This document shows, one piece after another, positions 26,109 to 34,779 of a stretch of DNA of 52,121 bases (positions within the stretch are counted from its first letter, which is position 1; the number at the start of each line of letters is the position of its first letter). This stretch comes from Thalassospira sp. MCCC 1A01148. GTDB lineage: Bacteria; Pseudomonadota; Alphaproteobacteria; Rhodospirillales; Thalassospiraceae. The notes beneath the pieces were generated by a model that made no database searches, was not told the origin of the DNA, and saw nothing but the letters and a program-made list of their open reading frames with translations. The position numbers and the translations under genes are program-made. Location: the NCBI RefSeq assembly GCF_001613795.1, contig NZ_LPVZ01000009.1, positions 1-52,121 of the forward strand, read 5' to 3'.

Positions 26109-26840
26109 ATGTTTGAATGGATGAGTGATCCCAACATGTGGATCGGGCTTGCCACCCTGACGGCGCTCGAAATTGTTTTGGGGATCGACAACATCGTTTT
26201 TCTGTCGGTGATCGTCTCCAAACTTCCGCAGGACCAACAGGCCCCGGCGCGGCGCATCGGTCTTTTGGCCGCAATGGGTATGCGCCTTGCGCTTCTGGCC
26301 GGGATCGCATGGGTAATGCAATTGACCGCGCCGATGTTTTCCGCCTTCGGACAGGAAATCAGTGGACGCGACCTGATCCTGATTGTTGGCGGGCTGTTCC
26401 TGATCGCCAAGGCATCGAAGGAAATCCATCACACGATTGACGAACCCGAAGAACACGGACCTGGCAAGATCATGTCGAGCTTTGCCATGACCATCCTTCA
26501 GATCATGTTACTTGATATCATTTTCTCGCTTGATAGCGTCATAACAGCTGTCGGGCTGGTTGATCACATATCGATTATGGTGATTGCGGTGATTGTGTCT
26601 GTTCTGGTGATGTTGGCAGCAGCCAAAACCATTGGCGACTTTGTCGAACAAAATCCCTCTGTCAAAATGCTGGCATTGTCGTTTCTGATCCTGGTCGGGT
26701 TTGTCTTGTTGCTTGACGGTGTCGAAATCCATGTACCGAAAGGCTACATCTATTTCGCAATGGCATTCAGCCTGTCGGTCGAGACGCTTAACCTGATGAA
26801 CCGCAAACGCAAATTAAGGCGCCGCGCACAAGAGAACTAA
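26109..26840 (+). CDS. TerC family integral membrane protein
   Basis: 243 residues with seven predicted membrane segments. The TerC motifs ALEIVLGIDNIVFLSVI (about 18-34) and LDIIFSLDSVITAVG (about 137-151) place acidic residues inside the membrane, as in this family. TerC proteins are tied to metal export, notably Mn2+ loading or efflux, and to tellurite resistance; which applies here is not shown. TTAAGGA precedes the ATG. The gene is divergent from the ynjB-like gene and precedes the ybaK-like gene by 3 bases. Confidence 0.88.
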   Translation: MFEWMSDPNMWIGLATLTALEIVLGIDNIVFLSVIVSKLPQDQQAPARRIGLLAAMGMRLALLAGIAWVMQLTAPMFSAFGQEISGRDLILIVGGLFLIAKASKEIHHTIDEPEEHGPGKIMSSFAMTILQIMLLDIIFSLDSVITAVGLVDHISIMVIAVIVSVLVMLAAAKTIGDFVEQNPSVKMLALSFLILVGFVLLLDGVEIHVPKGYIYFAMAFSLSVETLNLMNRKRKLRRRAQEN

Positions 26841-26843
26841 GTC

Positions 26844-27323
26844 ATGAAAAAAGTTTCGCCTCCCCAATGCCTGCAAAATGCGTTTGCCGAACGCAACCTT
26901 GGTGACGTTGAGGTGTTTCAGTTCCCCGAAGGCACCCGCACGGCGTCCGATGCGGCAAACGCCATTGGCTGTGACATCAGCGACATTGGAAAATCGCTGG
27001 TCTTCATGACCGAGTTATCGCGCCCGGTTCTGATTATTATGAATGGTGCCGATCAGGTGGACCTGAACAAGGTGAGCAGCTTGTTGGGCTTGTCGATCCG
27101 CAAGGCAGATGCAACCGAAGTCAGGGAGCATACAGGCTATGCCATCGGCGGCGTACCGCCGTTTGGTCATGCCACCCCGGTCGAAACACTGATTGATGAA
27201 AAGCTTCTTGGCAAGCGAACCGTCTGGTTTGCTGCAGGCACGCCCAGCACGGTATTTTCAATGACACCTGATGAACTGCGCAATGCGACGGGGATCGAAA
27301 CCGGGGTCGCGGTCTCGGCGTAA
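26844..27323 (+). CDS. YbaK/EbsC-type aminoacyl-tRNA deacylase
   Basis: 159 residues, the usual length. The family removes wrong amino acids from tRNA in trans (YbaK, ProX and relatives). Visible motifs are the N-terminal RTASDAANAIGCDISDIGKSLVF (conserved Lys about 53) and GYAIGGVPPFGHATPVETLIDEKL, then WFAAGTPSTVFSMTPDEL. The substrate tRNA cannot be predicted. It is probably cotranscribed with the TerC gene (3-base gap). It runs convergent to fliJ, 11 bases apart and without a visible terminator. Confidence 0.9.
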   Translation: MKKVSPPQCLQNAFAERNLGDVEVFQFPEGTRTASDAANAIGCDISDIGKSLVFMTELSRPVLIIMNGADQVDLNKVSSLLGLSIRKADATEVREHTGYAIGGVPPFGHATPVETLIDEKLLGKRTVWFAAGTPSTVFSMTPDELRNATGIETGVAVSA

Positions 27324-27334
27324 CGGGTGAGACG

Positions 27335-27763
27335 TTAAATCAGTCCGTCATCGCGCGTCGCTGAACGCATCCCGATCTCATCAAGTTCGTCCTGTTCTTT
27401 CTTGTCTTCTTCCGCCCGCTCGGCCTCGACCCGGTTGCGTTCGGCAATTTCGGCGGTCTTGAGTTCCTTGAAGGCATCTGCGACTTCATCGCGGAAGACA
27501 TCGATCTTCTCTTCTTGCTCGGCAATCATCTTGGCAATTGCTTCGCGTTCGGCAATAACCGCATTGGCAAAGCCGCCATAGGCAAATCCGGCAAGTTCGG
27601 GGTTTTCCGCCGCAACCTTCTGCTCAGCGATGACCGCTTGCTCAAGGGCTTCTTTCTCGGCTTCAAGATTGCCCAGAACACCAAGCATTTCACCGAGCTC
27701 ACGCTGCTTTTCATCAAGCGCCCATTTGCGCATTCGAACCAGTGTCTTGAAATCCTTGGCCAT
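27335..27763 (-). CDS. fliJ: Flagellar export protein FliJ
   Basis: 142 residues, almost entirely a long coiled coil rich in Glu/Lys/Ala with few breaks (KRELGEM-type heptads to EQDELDEIG). FliJ fits into the FliI hexamer like the stalk of an F-type ATPase and escorts empty chaperones. Identification rests on length, coiled coil and position: it directly follows fliI (23-base gap) on the minus strand. Confidence 0.85.
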   Translation of the reverse strand: MAKDFKTLVRMRKWALDEKQRELGEMLGVLGNLEAEKEALEQAVIAEQKVAAENPELAGFAYGGFANAVIAEREAIAKMIAEQEEKIDVFRDEVADAFKELKTAEIAERNRVEAERAEEDKKEQDELDEIGMRSATRDDGLI

Positions 27764-27786
27764 GGGTCAGCCCCTAGGGTCCGCAA

Positions 27787-29391
27787 TCATTCCGATGCCC
27801 CGCCCGGCGCGTCATTGCCGTCCTGCCGCAAAGCCCGCTTGGCTTCGTTCAGGTCCTTGCCGTTCTCACGTTTCGAACGACTGTGCACCTTGGGGCCACG
27901 ATTGATCTTCGGCCCGGTTGAAGGCGGCGGGGCCGGTCGTGCGGCTGGCATTTCTGCAGCTGCTGCCGGTTGTTGCGGGCTGGCCGCAGCGGGTTGCTGC
28001 GCAGCCTGTTCCGTTTGCGCTGCCGGCTGGCCATTTGCCGGGGTTTGTTCTTCAGGTTGTTCTGCCAGAAGGTCAAGGCGGCGGGCAAGTTCGACATAGC
28101 CTTCATTCAGACGGGTACATTCGGTTTTGCGCTGCTTGAGAAATTCCTCGATCAACGGAAAATAATGAATAGCCTCGTCAACCTTGGGGTCCGTTCCCTT
28201 GCGATAGGCGCCAAGCCGGATCAGTTCCGCCATATCCTCGTAAGTGGCCAAAAGCTGGCGGGCGCGCGAAACGATCTGGTTTTCTTGCTCGTTATTACAG
28301 CCGGGCATGGTACGCGACACACTGCGGAGAATATTGATCGCGGGATAACGTCCCTGTTCTGCAATTGCACGGTCCAGCACCACGTGGCCATCCAGAATAC
28401 CACGCACCGCGTCAGAAATCGGTTCGTTATGGTCATCGCCATCGACCAGAACCGTGAACAACCCGGTGATGGACCCCTGCCCCGGCCCACCTGGCCCGGC
28501 CCGTTCCAGTAGGCGCGGCAATTCGGCAAACACGGTAGGCGTATAGCCCTTTGAAGCCGGCGGTTCGCCAACAGACAGACTGATTTCACGTTGCGCCATG
28601 GCAAAGCGCGTCACGGAATCCATCATGCACAGCACATCACGCCCGACATCACGGAAATATTCCGAAAGCGCCATCGTCATATAGGCAGCCTGACGACGCA
28701 TCAGGGGCGGCTCGTCCGAGGTTGCTACGACAACCACCGACCGGCGAAGGCCTTCTTCGCCCAGATCATCCTCGATGAATTCGCGCGCTTCGCGGCCACG
28801 TTCGCCGATCAAGCCGACCACGGAGACATCTGATGTCGTGTGGCGTGTCATCATTGACAGCAAACTGGATTTACCAACGCCCGACCCGGCAAAGATGCCC
28901 ATACGTTGCCCGCGGCAACAGGTCAGAAACGTATTCATTGCCCGAATGCCAAGATCGATCTTGCCGGCGACACGCTGTCTGGAATGGGCAGATGGCGGCA
29001 TGTTGCGGATCGGATAAGGCCGGTTGCCCTCGGACAGCGGACCCTTACCATCAACCGGTTCCCCGAACGCGTTGACCACACGGCCAAGCCAGCTTTCATC
29101 GGGATAGACCTGTGGCTGGGTATCGCCAAGCTCGACCTCGCAGCCAATCCCGATACCATCAAGAATGCCAAACGGCATCAGCAATGCACGTTCATTGCGA
29201 AAACCGACGACTTCGCAAATCACCGCTTTGCCGTCGCGCCGCTTTACCTTGCAGCGGTCGCCAACTGACAGCGCGCCTTCCACCCCTCCGATCTCGACCA
29301 GCAGGCCCAAAACAGCCGTGACACGTCCAACGACGCGATAGTCAGGAATGCGGCGAAGTTCTGCGACAATGTTGCGGCCTATCTGAAACAC
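27787..29391 (-). CDS. fliI: Flagellar export ATPase FliI
   Basis: 534 residues. FliI is the F1-beta-like ATPase of the flagellar export machine. Walker [16 protein letters not shown] is at about 166-180, with [18 protein letters not shown] and [18 protein letters not shown] (Walker B) and [22 protein letters not shown] following. The core ends at about residue 440. The last 90 or so residues are a Gln/Ala/Pro-rich tail ending in a basic stretch, absent from typical FliI. The start is GTG; no in-frame ATG is near. The upstream AAAAGAA is a weak ribosome site. Confidence 0.95.
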   Translation of the reverse strand: MFQIGRNIVAELRRIPDYRVVGRVTAVLGLLVEIGGVEGALSVGDRCKVKRRDGKAVICEVVGFRNERALLMPFGILDGIGIGCEVELGDTQPQVYPDESWLGRVVNAFGEPVDGKGPLSEGNRPYPIRNMPPSAHSRQRVAGKIDLGIRAMNTFLTCCRGQRMGIFAGSGVGKSSLLSMMTRHTTSDVSVVGLIGERGREAREFIEDDLGEEGLRRSVVVVATSDEPPLMRRQAAYMTMALSEYFRDVGRDVLCMMDSVTRFAMAQREISLSVGEPPASKGYTPTVFAELPRLLERAGPGGPGQGSITGLFTVLVDGDDHNEPISDAVRGILDGHVVLDRAIAEQGRYPAINILRSVSRTMPGCNNEQENQIVSRARQLLATYEDMAELIRLGAYRKGTDPKVDEAIHYFPLIEEFLKQRKTECTRLNEGYVELARRLDLLAEQPEEQTPANGQPAAQTEQAAQQPAAASPQQPAAAAEMPAARPAPPPSTGPKINRGPKVHSRSKRENGKDLNEAKRALRQDGNDAPGGASE

Positions 29392-29798
29392 GGGCGGTTC
29401 TTTTCAGCGAAATCAGTGGAAACAATTATTCTAACACGGAAATCTGGTTCGCCACACGATCATGGGGGTGGCAAATTGCACCGCGTCGTACCAAATATAT
29501 TGTCATAACCGGTATTAAAAAGCCGTGTAGACGGAAAAACCGAAATTTTTTCGTTGCATAAGGCTTTTGCGATTAACCCCGCAAACCGTTGGGAAAACTC
29601 GCATTCCGACCCCGAGTCGCCACGTTGAATGAAAAAAAGTTAACAAGTTGCGACTCGCCTGCTTGCCACGAGTCGCAAAGCAACGTATCGTTAACGGAAT
29701 GGGGAAAAAATTTCCTAATACGCGACAATCGTTGGGGCGCTTGTCGACTAACCGGATCAACACGGACTTATTGCGGAACACGGTAACGGAGCAGAAAC
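29392..29798. promoter_or_regulatory. Divergent fliI-ctrA control region with a GANTC cluster
   Basis: 407 non-coding bases. It holds three GANTC sites, the CcrM methylation target (29614-29618, 29652-29656, 29670-29674). The last two sit in a perfect inverted repeat GCGACTC / GAGTCGC (29650-29676). Two GTTAAC sites (29639-29644, 29690-29695) are CtrA-like half-sites without the full TTAA-N7-TTAA. A further repeat CGACAA / TTGTCG spans 29723-29746. ACGGAGC just before the ATG is the ctrA ribosome site. In Caulobacter ctrA P1 is controlled by GANTC methylation; the same logic is inferred here. Confidence 0.65.
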
Positions 29799-30494
29799 AT
29801 GCGGGTGCTGCTTGTTGAGGATGACAATACCTATGCTGACAGCATTGAGTTGATGCTGAAGTCTGAAGGCATGGTAATTGACACCACCGACCTTGGGGAA
29901 GACGGTCTCGAGATCGGCAAGCTTTATGATTATGACATCATTCTTCTGGACCTTATGCTGCCAGACATAGACGGCTACGAGGTCCTGAGACGTTTGCGCG
30001 ACGCACGCGTCGAAACACCGGTCCTGATCCTGTCGGGTCTGACCGAAACCGAAGACAAGGTCAAAGGCCTTGGCTTTGGCGCTGATGACTATCTGACCAA
30101 GCCTTTCGAAAAGACCGAGCTTCTGGCACGCGTACAGGCAATTGTTCGCCGCTCGCGCGGTCATGCCCAGTCGATGATTTCGACCGGCAAGCTGAACGTT
30201 AACCTGGATGCACGCACCGTCGATGTCGATGGCAAACCGCTGCATCTGACCGGCAAGGAATATGGCATTCTTGAATTGCTGTCGCTGCGCAAGGGCACGA
30301 CACTGACCAAGGAAATGTTCCTCAACCACCTTTATGGCGGGATGGACGAGCCGGAACTCAAGATCATTGACGTCTTTGTCTGCAAACTGCGCAAGAAAAT
30401 CCAGTCTGCGACCAAGGGCGACAACTATATCCATACGGTTTGGGGCCGGGGCTATGTCCTGCGCGATCCCGACACCAACAGCGCTGCGGCCTGA
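29799..30494 (+). CDS. ctrA: Cell-cycle response regulator CtrA
   Basis: 231 residues. CtrA is the OmpR-family master regulator of motility and cell-cycle genes in alphaproteobacteria. The receiver domain has acidic residues at 7-9, phosphorylation site D51 ([10 protein letters not shown]) and the switch Lys in YLTKPF. The winged-helix domain (about 125-225) has [32 protein letters not shown] and a CKLRKKI recognition helix. The C-terminus ends in Ala residues (SAAA), like the ClpXP-degradable end of Caulobacter CtrA. In Rhodospirillales, CtrA mainly controls motility and chemotaxis rather than viability. Its phosphodonor ChpT is encoded at 38155-38760. Confidence 0.97.
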   Translation: MRVLLVEDDNTYADSIELMLKSEGMVIDTTDLGEDGLEIGKLYDYDIILLDLMLPDIDGYEVLRRLRDARVETPVLILSGLTETEDKVKGLGFGADDYLTKPFEKTELLARVQAIVRRSRGHAQSMISTGKLNVNLDARTVDVDGKPLHLTGKEYGILELLSLRKGTTLTKEMFLNHLYGGMDEPELKIIDVFVCKLRKKIQSATKGDNYIHTVWGRGYVLRDPDTNSAAA

Positions 30495-30555
30495 TATCAG
30501 GGATTTTGGTTTCAGGCCTGCCTGACGCCGCTCCTGCAGTGCCCGCTACATCAAC

Positions 30556-30588
30556 AAAAACGCCCCGGACTGCACCGGGGCGTTTTTT
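30556..30588. terminator. Bidirectional terminator between ctrA and the ICMT-like gene
   Basis: Perfect 8-bp stem CGCCCCGG / CCGGGGCG (30561-30568 and 30575-30582), with five A before and six T after. It can stop both convergent transcripts. Confidence 0.95.
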
Positions 30589-30598
30589 GTTGTCCGGA

Positions 30599-31246
30599 TC
30601 ACGGCAAATAGATAAGCGGATCAATCAGGCCGCTGACCTGTAACCAGTCAATTAGCTCAAAGACCGGGATCACCATCAGAAAGACAAGACCGTCGCGCAA
30701 TGTCCGCACAAGAAGCTTGGGGCGGACTTCCAGCACGTCTGCATCTTTCCACGCGTTCAAACGCGGACCAAACCGTGGCACACGTGCCTTGTAATCCTCG
30801 AACGGGGTGCCAAACAATTCGCCAAGGGCATGTTCTTCTTTCAGGATTACCGGCAAGAAGATCACCAGCGCCCCCGCCCCGAACAACAGAGCGATCAGGA
30901 AACTTCCGGTTTGCGCGCCGATGCCCGCCGCGCCAATAAAACTGAACATATAAAGCGGGTTGCGACTGATCGAATAAGGTCCGGCATCCGTCAATTGGCT
31001 GGCTTTGCGCCCACCGATATAAAGCGTGCACCAGGCCCGCCCGAATATCGCAATCAGGATCAGGGCAATTCCGCCGATCTCGACCACTTCGTGGGTGAAC
31101 ATCTCTACCTGTGCCAGGGACTGCATCAGGGGCAACATCATCACCACAACCAATGTAACGGCCGCGATGACAAGTTTGCGCCGCCGCTGCACACGACCAA
31201 GGTTATAGCGCTGGGCAGATTGGGGGCGTGATGGATTTGGGGTCAT
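30599..31246 (-). CDS. Isoprenylcysteine carboxyl methyltransferase-like membrane protein
   Basis: 215 residues from the ATG at 31246; a TTG 39 bases upstream would give 228. There are four to five membrane segments. The ICMT/PEMT-type motif is GPYSISRNPLYMFSFIGAAGIG followed by LKEEHALGELFGTPFEDYKARVPRF, where Arg-Asn-Pro and the Glu-Glu pair form the S-adenosylmethionine site. Bacterial members methylate unknown substrates, probably lipids or isoprenoids. It lies 55 bases after cheR on the same strand and may be the last gene of that transcript; no chemotaxis role is shown. Confidence 0.8.
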   Translation of the reverse strand: MTPNPSRPQSAQRYNLGRVQRRRKLVIAAVTLVVVMMLPLMQSLAQVEMFTHEVVEIGGIALILIAIFGRAWCTLYIGGRKASQLTDAGPYSISRNPLYMFSFIGAAGIGAQTGSFLIALLFGAGALVIFLPVILKEEHALGELFGTPFEDYKARVPRFGPRLNAWKDADVLEVRPKLLVRTLRDGLVFLMVIPVFELIDWLQVSGLIDPLIYLP

Positions 31247-31300
31247 TGGCTTTCCCGACTTTCCGTTCAACAGAACAGTCGGCAAAGAACCAACTGTCAG

Positions 31301-32614
31301 CTACTTCTTGTCGTCCGGTTTCCCAAAGCGGGACCGATCAAAGGTCGGGGACGGCCGCGTGGTTCCACTGGAACCCGTGGAATTGCTGCTGCCTGCCCTT
31401 GGCCGTTGCGGTGTTCCACCCGCACCGGTTCCGGTGCCAAGTGGCCGACGATAGGTCGAACCCGCAGTGCCCGTCGTACCAGTGGTCCCTGTTGAGCCCG
31501 GACGCGTGGTCGAACCTGTAGCAGTCGAACCTGACGGTCTGCTGAACGTGCTGCCTGAACTTCCCGTGCCGCTCGCCGGGCGGGTCGTTGTCGCCGGACG
31601 TGTTGTCGCGGTGCCAGTTGTGCCGGTTGTTCCGGCTGCCGGACGGGCTGTTGTGCCTGTTGCTGCGCCTGCGCCAGTTTGCATGTGTTTTGGCTTCGGG
31701 AAGGCCAGACCACCTGGCGCGGCAGCGCCCGCTGCGGCGCCAGCGGAAGCAGCCCCGGCCTGCGCCTTTTCCAGTGCTGCCAGATCAACATCCGGCGCCC
31801 CCGGACGGTTCAGCTGATAGATTCCGCGTTGGCGGGCAAGCGGTTTGAACTTGTCGGAAATACCCAGAACCGTCTCCGCCCCGCCAAGGAACAGGAAACC
31901 GTCATCAGGCATCAGGGCTGAAATACGGGCCAAGACATCACTTTTGGTCGGTTGATCGAAATAGATCAACACATTGCGGCAATACACGACGTCAAACTGT
32001 CCAAGTGGGCGGAAATCTTCCAGAAGGTTGAATTCCTTGTACTGGACCTTGGACCGGATATCGGCCGAGATTTGCCACTGGTCTTCCTTCTTTTGGAAAT
32101 ACTTGACCAGCAAACCGATCGGAAGGCCCCTTTGGACTTCGAACTGGGAATAAAGACCTGCGCGCGCCTTCGTCAGAATTTCGCGCGAAATATCAGTCCC
32201 GACGATATCGATCCGCCAGCCGACAAGCTGCGACTTGAATTCATCAAGGATCATCGCCAGCGAATAGGGTTCCTGCCCGGACGAAGCCGCCGCACACCAG
32301 ATGCGCAGGTGTTTCTTCGACGCACGCGCTTTGATCATGTGTGGCAAAACAACGTGGCGGAACTGATCAAACGGTTTGGTATCGCGGAAGAAGAAGCTTT
32401 CGTTGGTCGTCATGGCATCAACGACTTCTTCGACCAGATTACGGTCACCACCACGAAGCAGGCCTATAAGCTCGGTAAGGTCTTTCAGACCCCGCTTGCG
32501 CGCAATCGGCATCAGCCGGCTTTCGAGCAGATAAGTCTTATCCTGACTCAGAACGAGCCCGGACTTGGACTTAATCAGTCTGCTTATAAACTCGAAGTCT
32601 TCCGGCTTCATCAT
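31301..32614 (-). CDS. cheR: Chemotaxis protein methyltransferase CheR with Gly/Thr-rich tail
   Basis: 437 residues. CheR methylates glutamates of chemoreceptors. The N-terminal helical domain (1-75) is followed by the Rossmann domain with IWCAAASSGQEPYSLAM (SAM binding), IVGTDISREILTKARAGLYS and VVYCRNVLIYFD. The catalytic part ends near residue 275. The remaining 160 or so residues are low complexity, mostly Gly, Thr, Ser, Ala, Pro and Arg in repeats such as GTTGTTG, and end in RSRFGKPDDKK. Such a tail is not in typical CheR of about 280 residues. A pentapeptide-like receptor tether cannot be ruled in or out. Confidence 0.93.
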   Translation of the reverse strand: MMKPEDFEFISRLIKSKSGLVLSQDKTYLLESRLMPIARKRGLKDLTELIGLLRGGDRNLVEEVVDAMTTNESFFFRDTKPFDQFRHVVLPHMIKARASKKHLRIWCAAASSGQEPYSLAMILDEFKSQLVGWRIDIVGTDISREILTKARAGLYSQFEVQRGLPIGLLVKYFQKKEDQWQISADIRSKVQYKEFNLLEDFRPLGQFDVVYCRNVLIYFDQPTKSDVLARISALMPDDGFLFLGGAETVLGISDKFKPLARQRGIYQLNRPGAPDVDLAALEKAQAGAASAGAAAGAAAPGGLAFPKPKHMQTGAGAATGTTARPAAGTTGTTGTATTRPATTTRPASGTGSSGSTFSRPSGSTATGSTTRPGSTGTTGTTGTAGSTYRRPLGTGTGAGGTPQRPRAGSSNSTGSSGTTRPSPTFDRSRFGKPDDKK

Positions 32615-32620
32615 TGTGGG

Positions 32621-34261
32621 TTAACGACCCCCCGCAAATTTTTTGATATAGGCCGCAATTCCACCCACCGGCAGAACCGCAGAACAGATACCGGCATGTG
32701 CTGCCGCACCCGGCATTCCCCATACAACACTGCTTTGCTCGTCCTGGGCGACGACCATACCCCCTGCATTGACCACGTCACGACCGCCAAGCATACCATC
32801 CTGCCCCATTCCGGTAAGAATTGCAGTCAGTATATTTCCTCCGTAACTTGCGACCAGACTGCGCAACATCGGATCAACCGACGGGCGACAAAAGTTTTCT
32901 GGTGGGTTCTGGTTCAACATCAGATGACGTCCACCACCACGTCCTTCTACGGTCATGTGGTAATCACCGGGCGCAAGGTAAACCTGTCCGCCAACAATTG
33001 GCATCTTGTTCTGCGCTTCCTGACATTTCAGGCCCGTCAGTCTGGTAATATGTTCTGCAAGGATTGTGGTAAAGGTTGCAGGCATGTGCTGGGTGATGAA
33101 AATCGGCTGTCGTACGCCATTAAGGCCACGCAGAACCTCAAACAACGCCTGAGGCCCGCCTGTCGAACTGCCGATGGCAATCGCTTCGACATTGATGCGC
33201 TTTTCGGGCAGCAACGAAATACCACCACGTGCTGATGGGCGCTTTGCCGGGGCAGGTGCACTTCCCGAGCGCGCCTGAGGTGCACGGGCAGCTTTCTGTG
33301 GTGCGGGTGCTGCCTGCCGCTTGGGCGGGGGTGCGGTTCTTGCCGCCGGGGCCTTGGTTGCCGGACGTGCTGCTGTTTTCGGCGCGCTCTTTGGCTGACC
33401 ACCTGCAGCAATCGCCGCATCACGAATAAGCCTTCCGGGATCGCGCGATGGCGCTGCCGGCCGCCCGGCAGCAGCCCCCGTTGCCGGGGTTTTTGCGGCT
33501 GACGTATCTGGCTGGGATGCTGGCGCAGCACTTGGTGCGGGTTGCTGCGGTTGGGGCGTCTGGCGCATTTGCGCGGGTTGATGGCGCTGTTGCTGCATTG
33601 GCCGTGGGCGCAACTCTGCGGTAAATCGTTTACGCTGAATACGGCCCTGTTTTTGCAGTTGCTGATGCTCGACCGACATTTCAGCGCGAAACGCATGCGC
33701 CTTGCCTTCAGAAGCCGCATCATCGGAAGCGCCCCCGTCCGGTTCCGGGGATGCCGGTTTGGCTTCGGGCTCGGCTTCCTCAGCACGTTGGGCCACCTCG
33801 GAAGCAGCGGCTTCATCGACCTCAAGCATCTTGCGACGCTGTTCAGCCCAGGCCTTTACCTTGTCGAGAAGCTCTTCACGGAAGCCCTCACCAACATTCA
33901 GGTCTTTCGACGAACTTGGTTTGGGAATGTAATCCACAGCACCAAGCGTCATTGCCTGAAAGCTGATATCGGCATTTCGCTTGGTCAGGGTCGATGCCAT
34001 AATCACGCGAACTGTTGGATCGATTTCCAGCAGTTTCGGCAAGGCCGTCAAACCGTCCATGACCGGCATTTCAATGTCCAGAACGACGACTTCAATGCCG
34101 CCGCGTTCCATGACTGCCAGTGCTTCTTCGCCATTATTGACCGATCCGACGACGTCTATTTCTGCGTCTTCGGCCATCATACGTGTCACAAGTCCGCGCA
34201 CGATGGCGGAATCATCCACGATCAATACTTTGTATGGCGAATGGGTAGGCGTCTCTTCCAC
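32621..34261 (-). CDS. cheB: Chemotaxis response regulator protein-glutamate methylesterase CheB
   Basis: 546 residues. CheB removes receptor methyl groups when phosphorylated by CheA. The receiver domain (about 10-130) has D16, D17 and the phospho-acceptor D62. The methylesterase domain (about 355-540) has the Ser of IGSSTGG, the His of ITQHMPATFT and the Asp of GMGQDGMLGG. Between them lies a linker of about 200 residues, acidic first, then Gln/Pro/Ala/Arg-rich. Usual CheB is about 350 residues with a short linker. It starts at GTG with GGGGA upstream. It is followed by cheR after 6 bases. Confidence 0.95.
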   Translation of the reverse strand: MEETPTHSPYKVLIVDDSAIVRGLVTRMMAEDAEIDVVGSVNNGEEALAVMERGGIEVVVLDIEMPVMDGLTALPKLLEIDPTVRVIMASTLTKRNADISFQAMTLGAVDYIPKPSSSKDLNVGEGFREELLDKVKAWAEQRRKMLEVDEAAASEVAQRAEEAEPEAKPASPEPDGGASDDAASEGKAHAFRAEMSVEHQQLQKQGRIQRKRFTAELRPRPMQQQRHQPAQMRQTPQPQQPAPSAAPASQPDTSAAKTPATGAAAGRPAAPSRDPGRLIRDAAIAAGGQPKSAPKTAARPATKAPAARTAPPPKRQAAPAPQKAARAPQARSGSAPAPAKRPSARGGISLLPEKRINVEAIAIGSSTGGPQALFEVLRGLNGVRQPIFITQHMPATFTTILAEHITRLTGLKCQEAQNKMPIVGGQVYLAPGDYHMTVEGRGGGRHLMLNQNPPENFCRPSVDPMLRSLVASYGGNILTAILTGMGQDGMLGGRDVVNAGGMVVAQDEQSSVVWGMPGAAAHAGICSAVLPVGGIAAYIKKFAGGR

Positions 34262-34331
34262 GTAGTAGCGTCCCCGCGTGATTAAGGAGATCCGTTATTG
34301 AAGGCGTGCAGGTTCGCGCTGATCAGTCGGC

Positions 34332-34697
34332 CTAGATCAGGCCGACCTGCTCAAACTTGGCCTGAATGATCTCGCTATCGAACGGCTTCATGATGTATTC
34401 GTTCGCGCCAGCAGTAATGGCTTCCTGAATGTGCTCAAGATCGTTTTCGGTCGTACAGAACACAACTACAGGATCATCACCCCCCGGGGATGCGCGAAGT
34501 TCACGCAGGAATTCAATACCGCTTTTGACTGGCATATTCCAGTCAAGCAGAACCGCGTCGGGCATGGATTCAAGGCACCGATCAAGCGCCTCCTGACCAT
34601 CCACTGCCTCCACAACCGCGAACCCGATTTCTTCGAGGATGCGGCGTGCTACCATTCGGATGACTTTCGAATCATCGACGACGAGACAACTCTTCAT
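34332..34697 (-). CDS. cheY: Chemotaxis response regulator CheY
   Basis: 121 residues, a single receiver domain. D8 and D9 bind Mg2+, D52 (VLLDWNMP) is the phosphorylation site, T82 and K104 (MKPFD) complete the switch. The length and WNMPVKSG segment are typical of alphaproteobacterial CheY. AAGGAAG precedes the ATG. It sits between cheW and cheB in the operon and presumably binds FliM or acts as a phosphate sink. Confidence 0.93.
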   Translation of the reverse strand: MKSCLVVDDSKVIRMVARRILEEIGFAVVEAVDGQEALDRCLESMPDAVLLDWNMPVKSGIEFLRELRASPGGDDPVVVFCTTENDLEHIQEAITAGANEYIMKPFDSEIIQAKFEQVGLI

Positions 34698-34744
34698 CGA
34701 CTTCCTTCTCGTTTATTTAGGTCGTTAAGCCACAATGGCAGGAA

Positions 34745-34765
34745 CCGGGCACATTGCGTGCCCGG
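34745..34765 (-). repeat. Stem-loop between cheW and cheY
   Basis: Perfect 8-bp stem CCGGGCAC / GTGCCCGG with a 5-base loop and no T run, about 15 bases after the cheW stop. Probably an RNA processing or stability structure. Confidence 0.6.
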
Positions 34766-34779
34766 CATGGAAATTCAGT

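Noticed and set aside
31420..31660. CRISPR or tandem repeat array
   Set aside because: The repetitive DNA is degenerate coding sequence for the Gly/Thr-rich tail of CheR, with no fixed repeat or spacer length.
31952..33235. 427-codon frame on the + strand opposite cheR and cheB
   Set aside because: Antisense to two recognised genes, with Cys/His/Arg-rich shadow composition.
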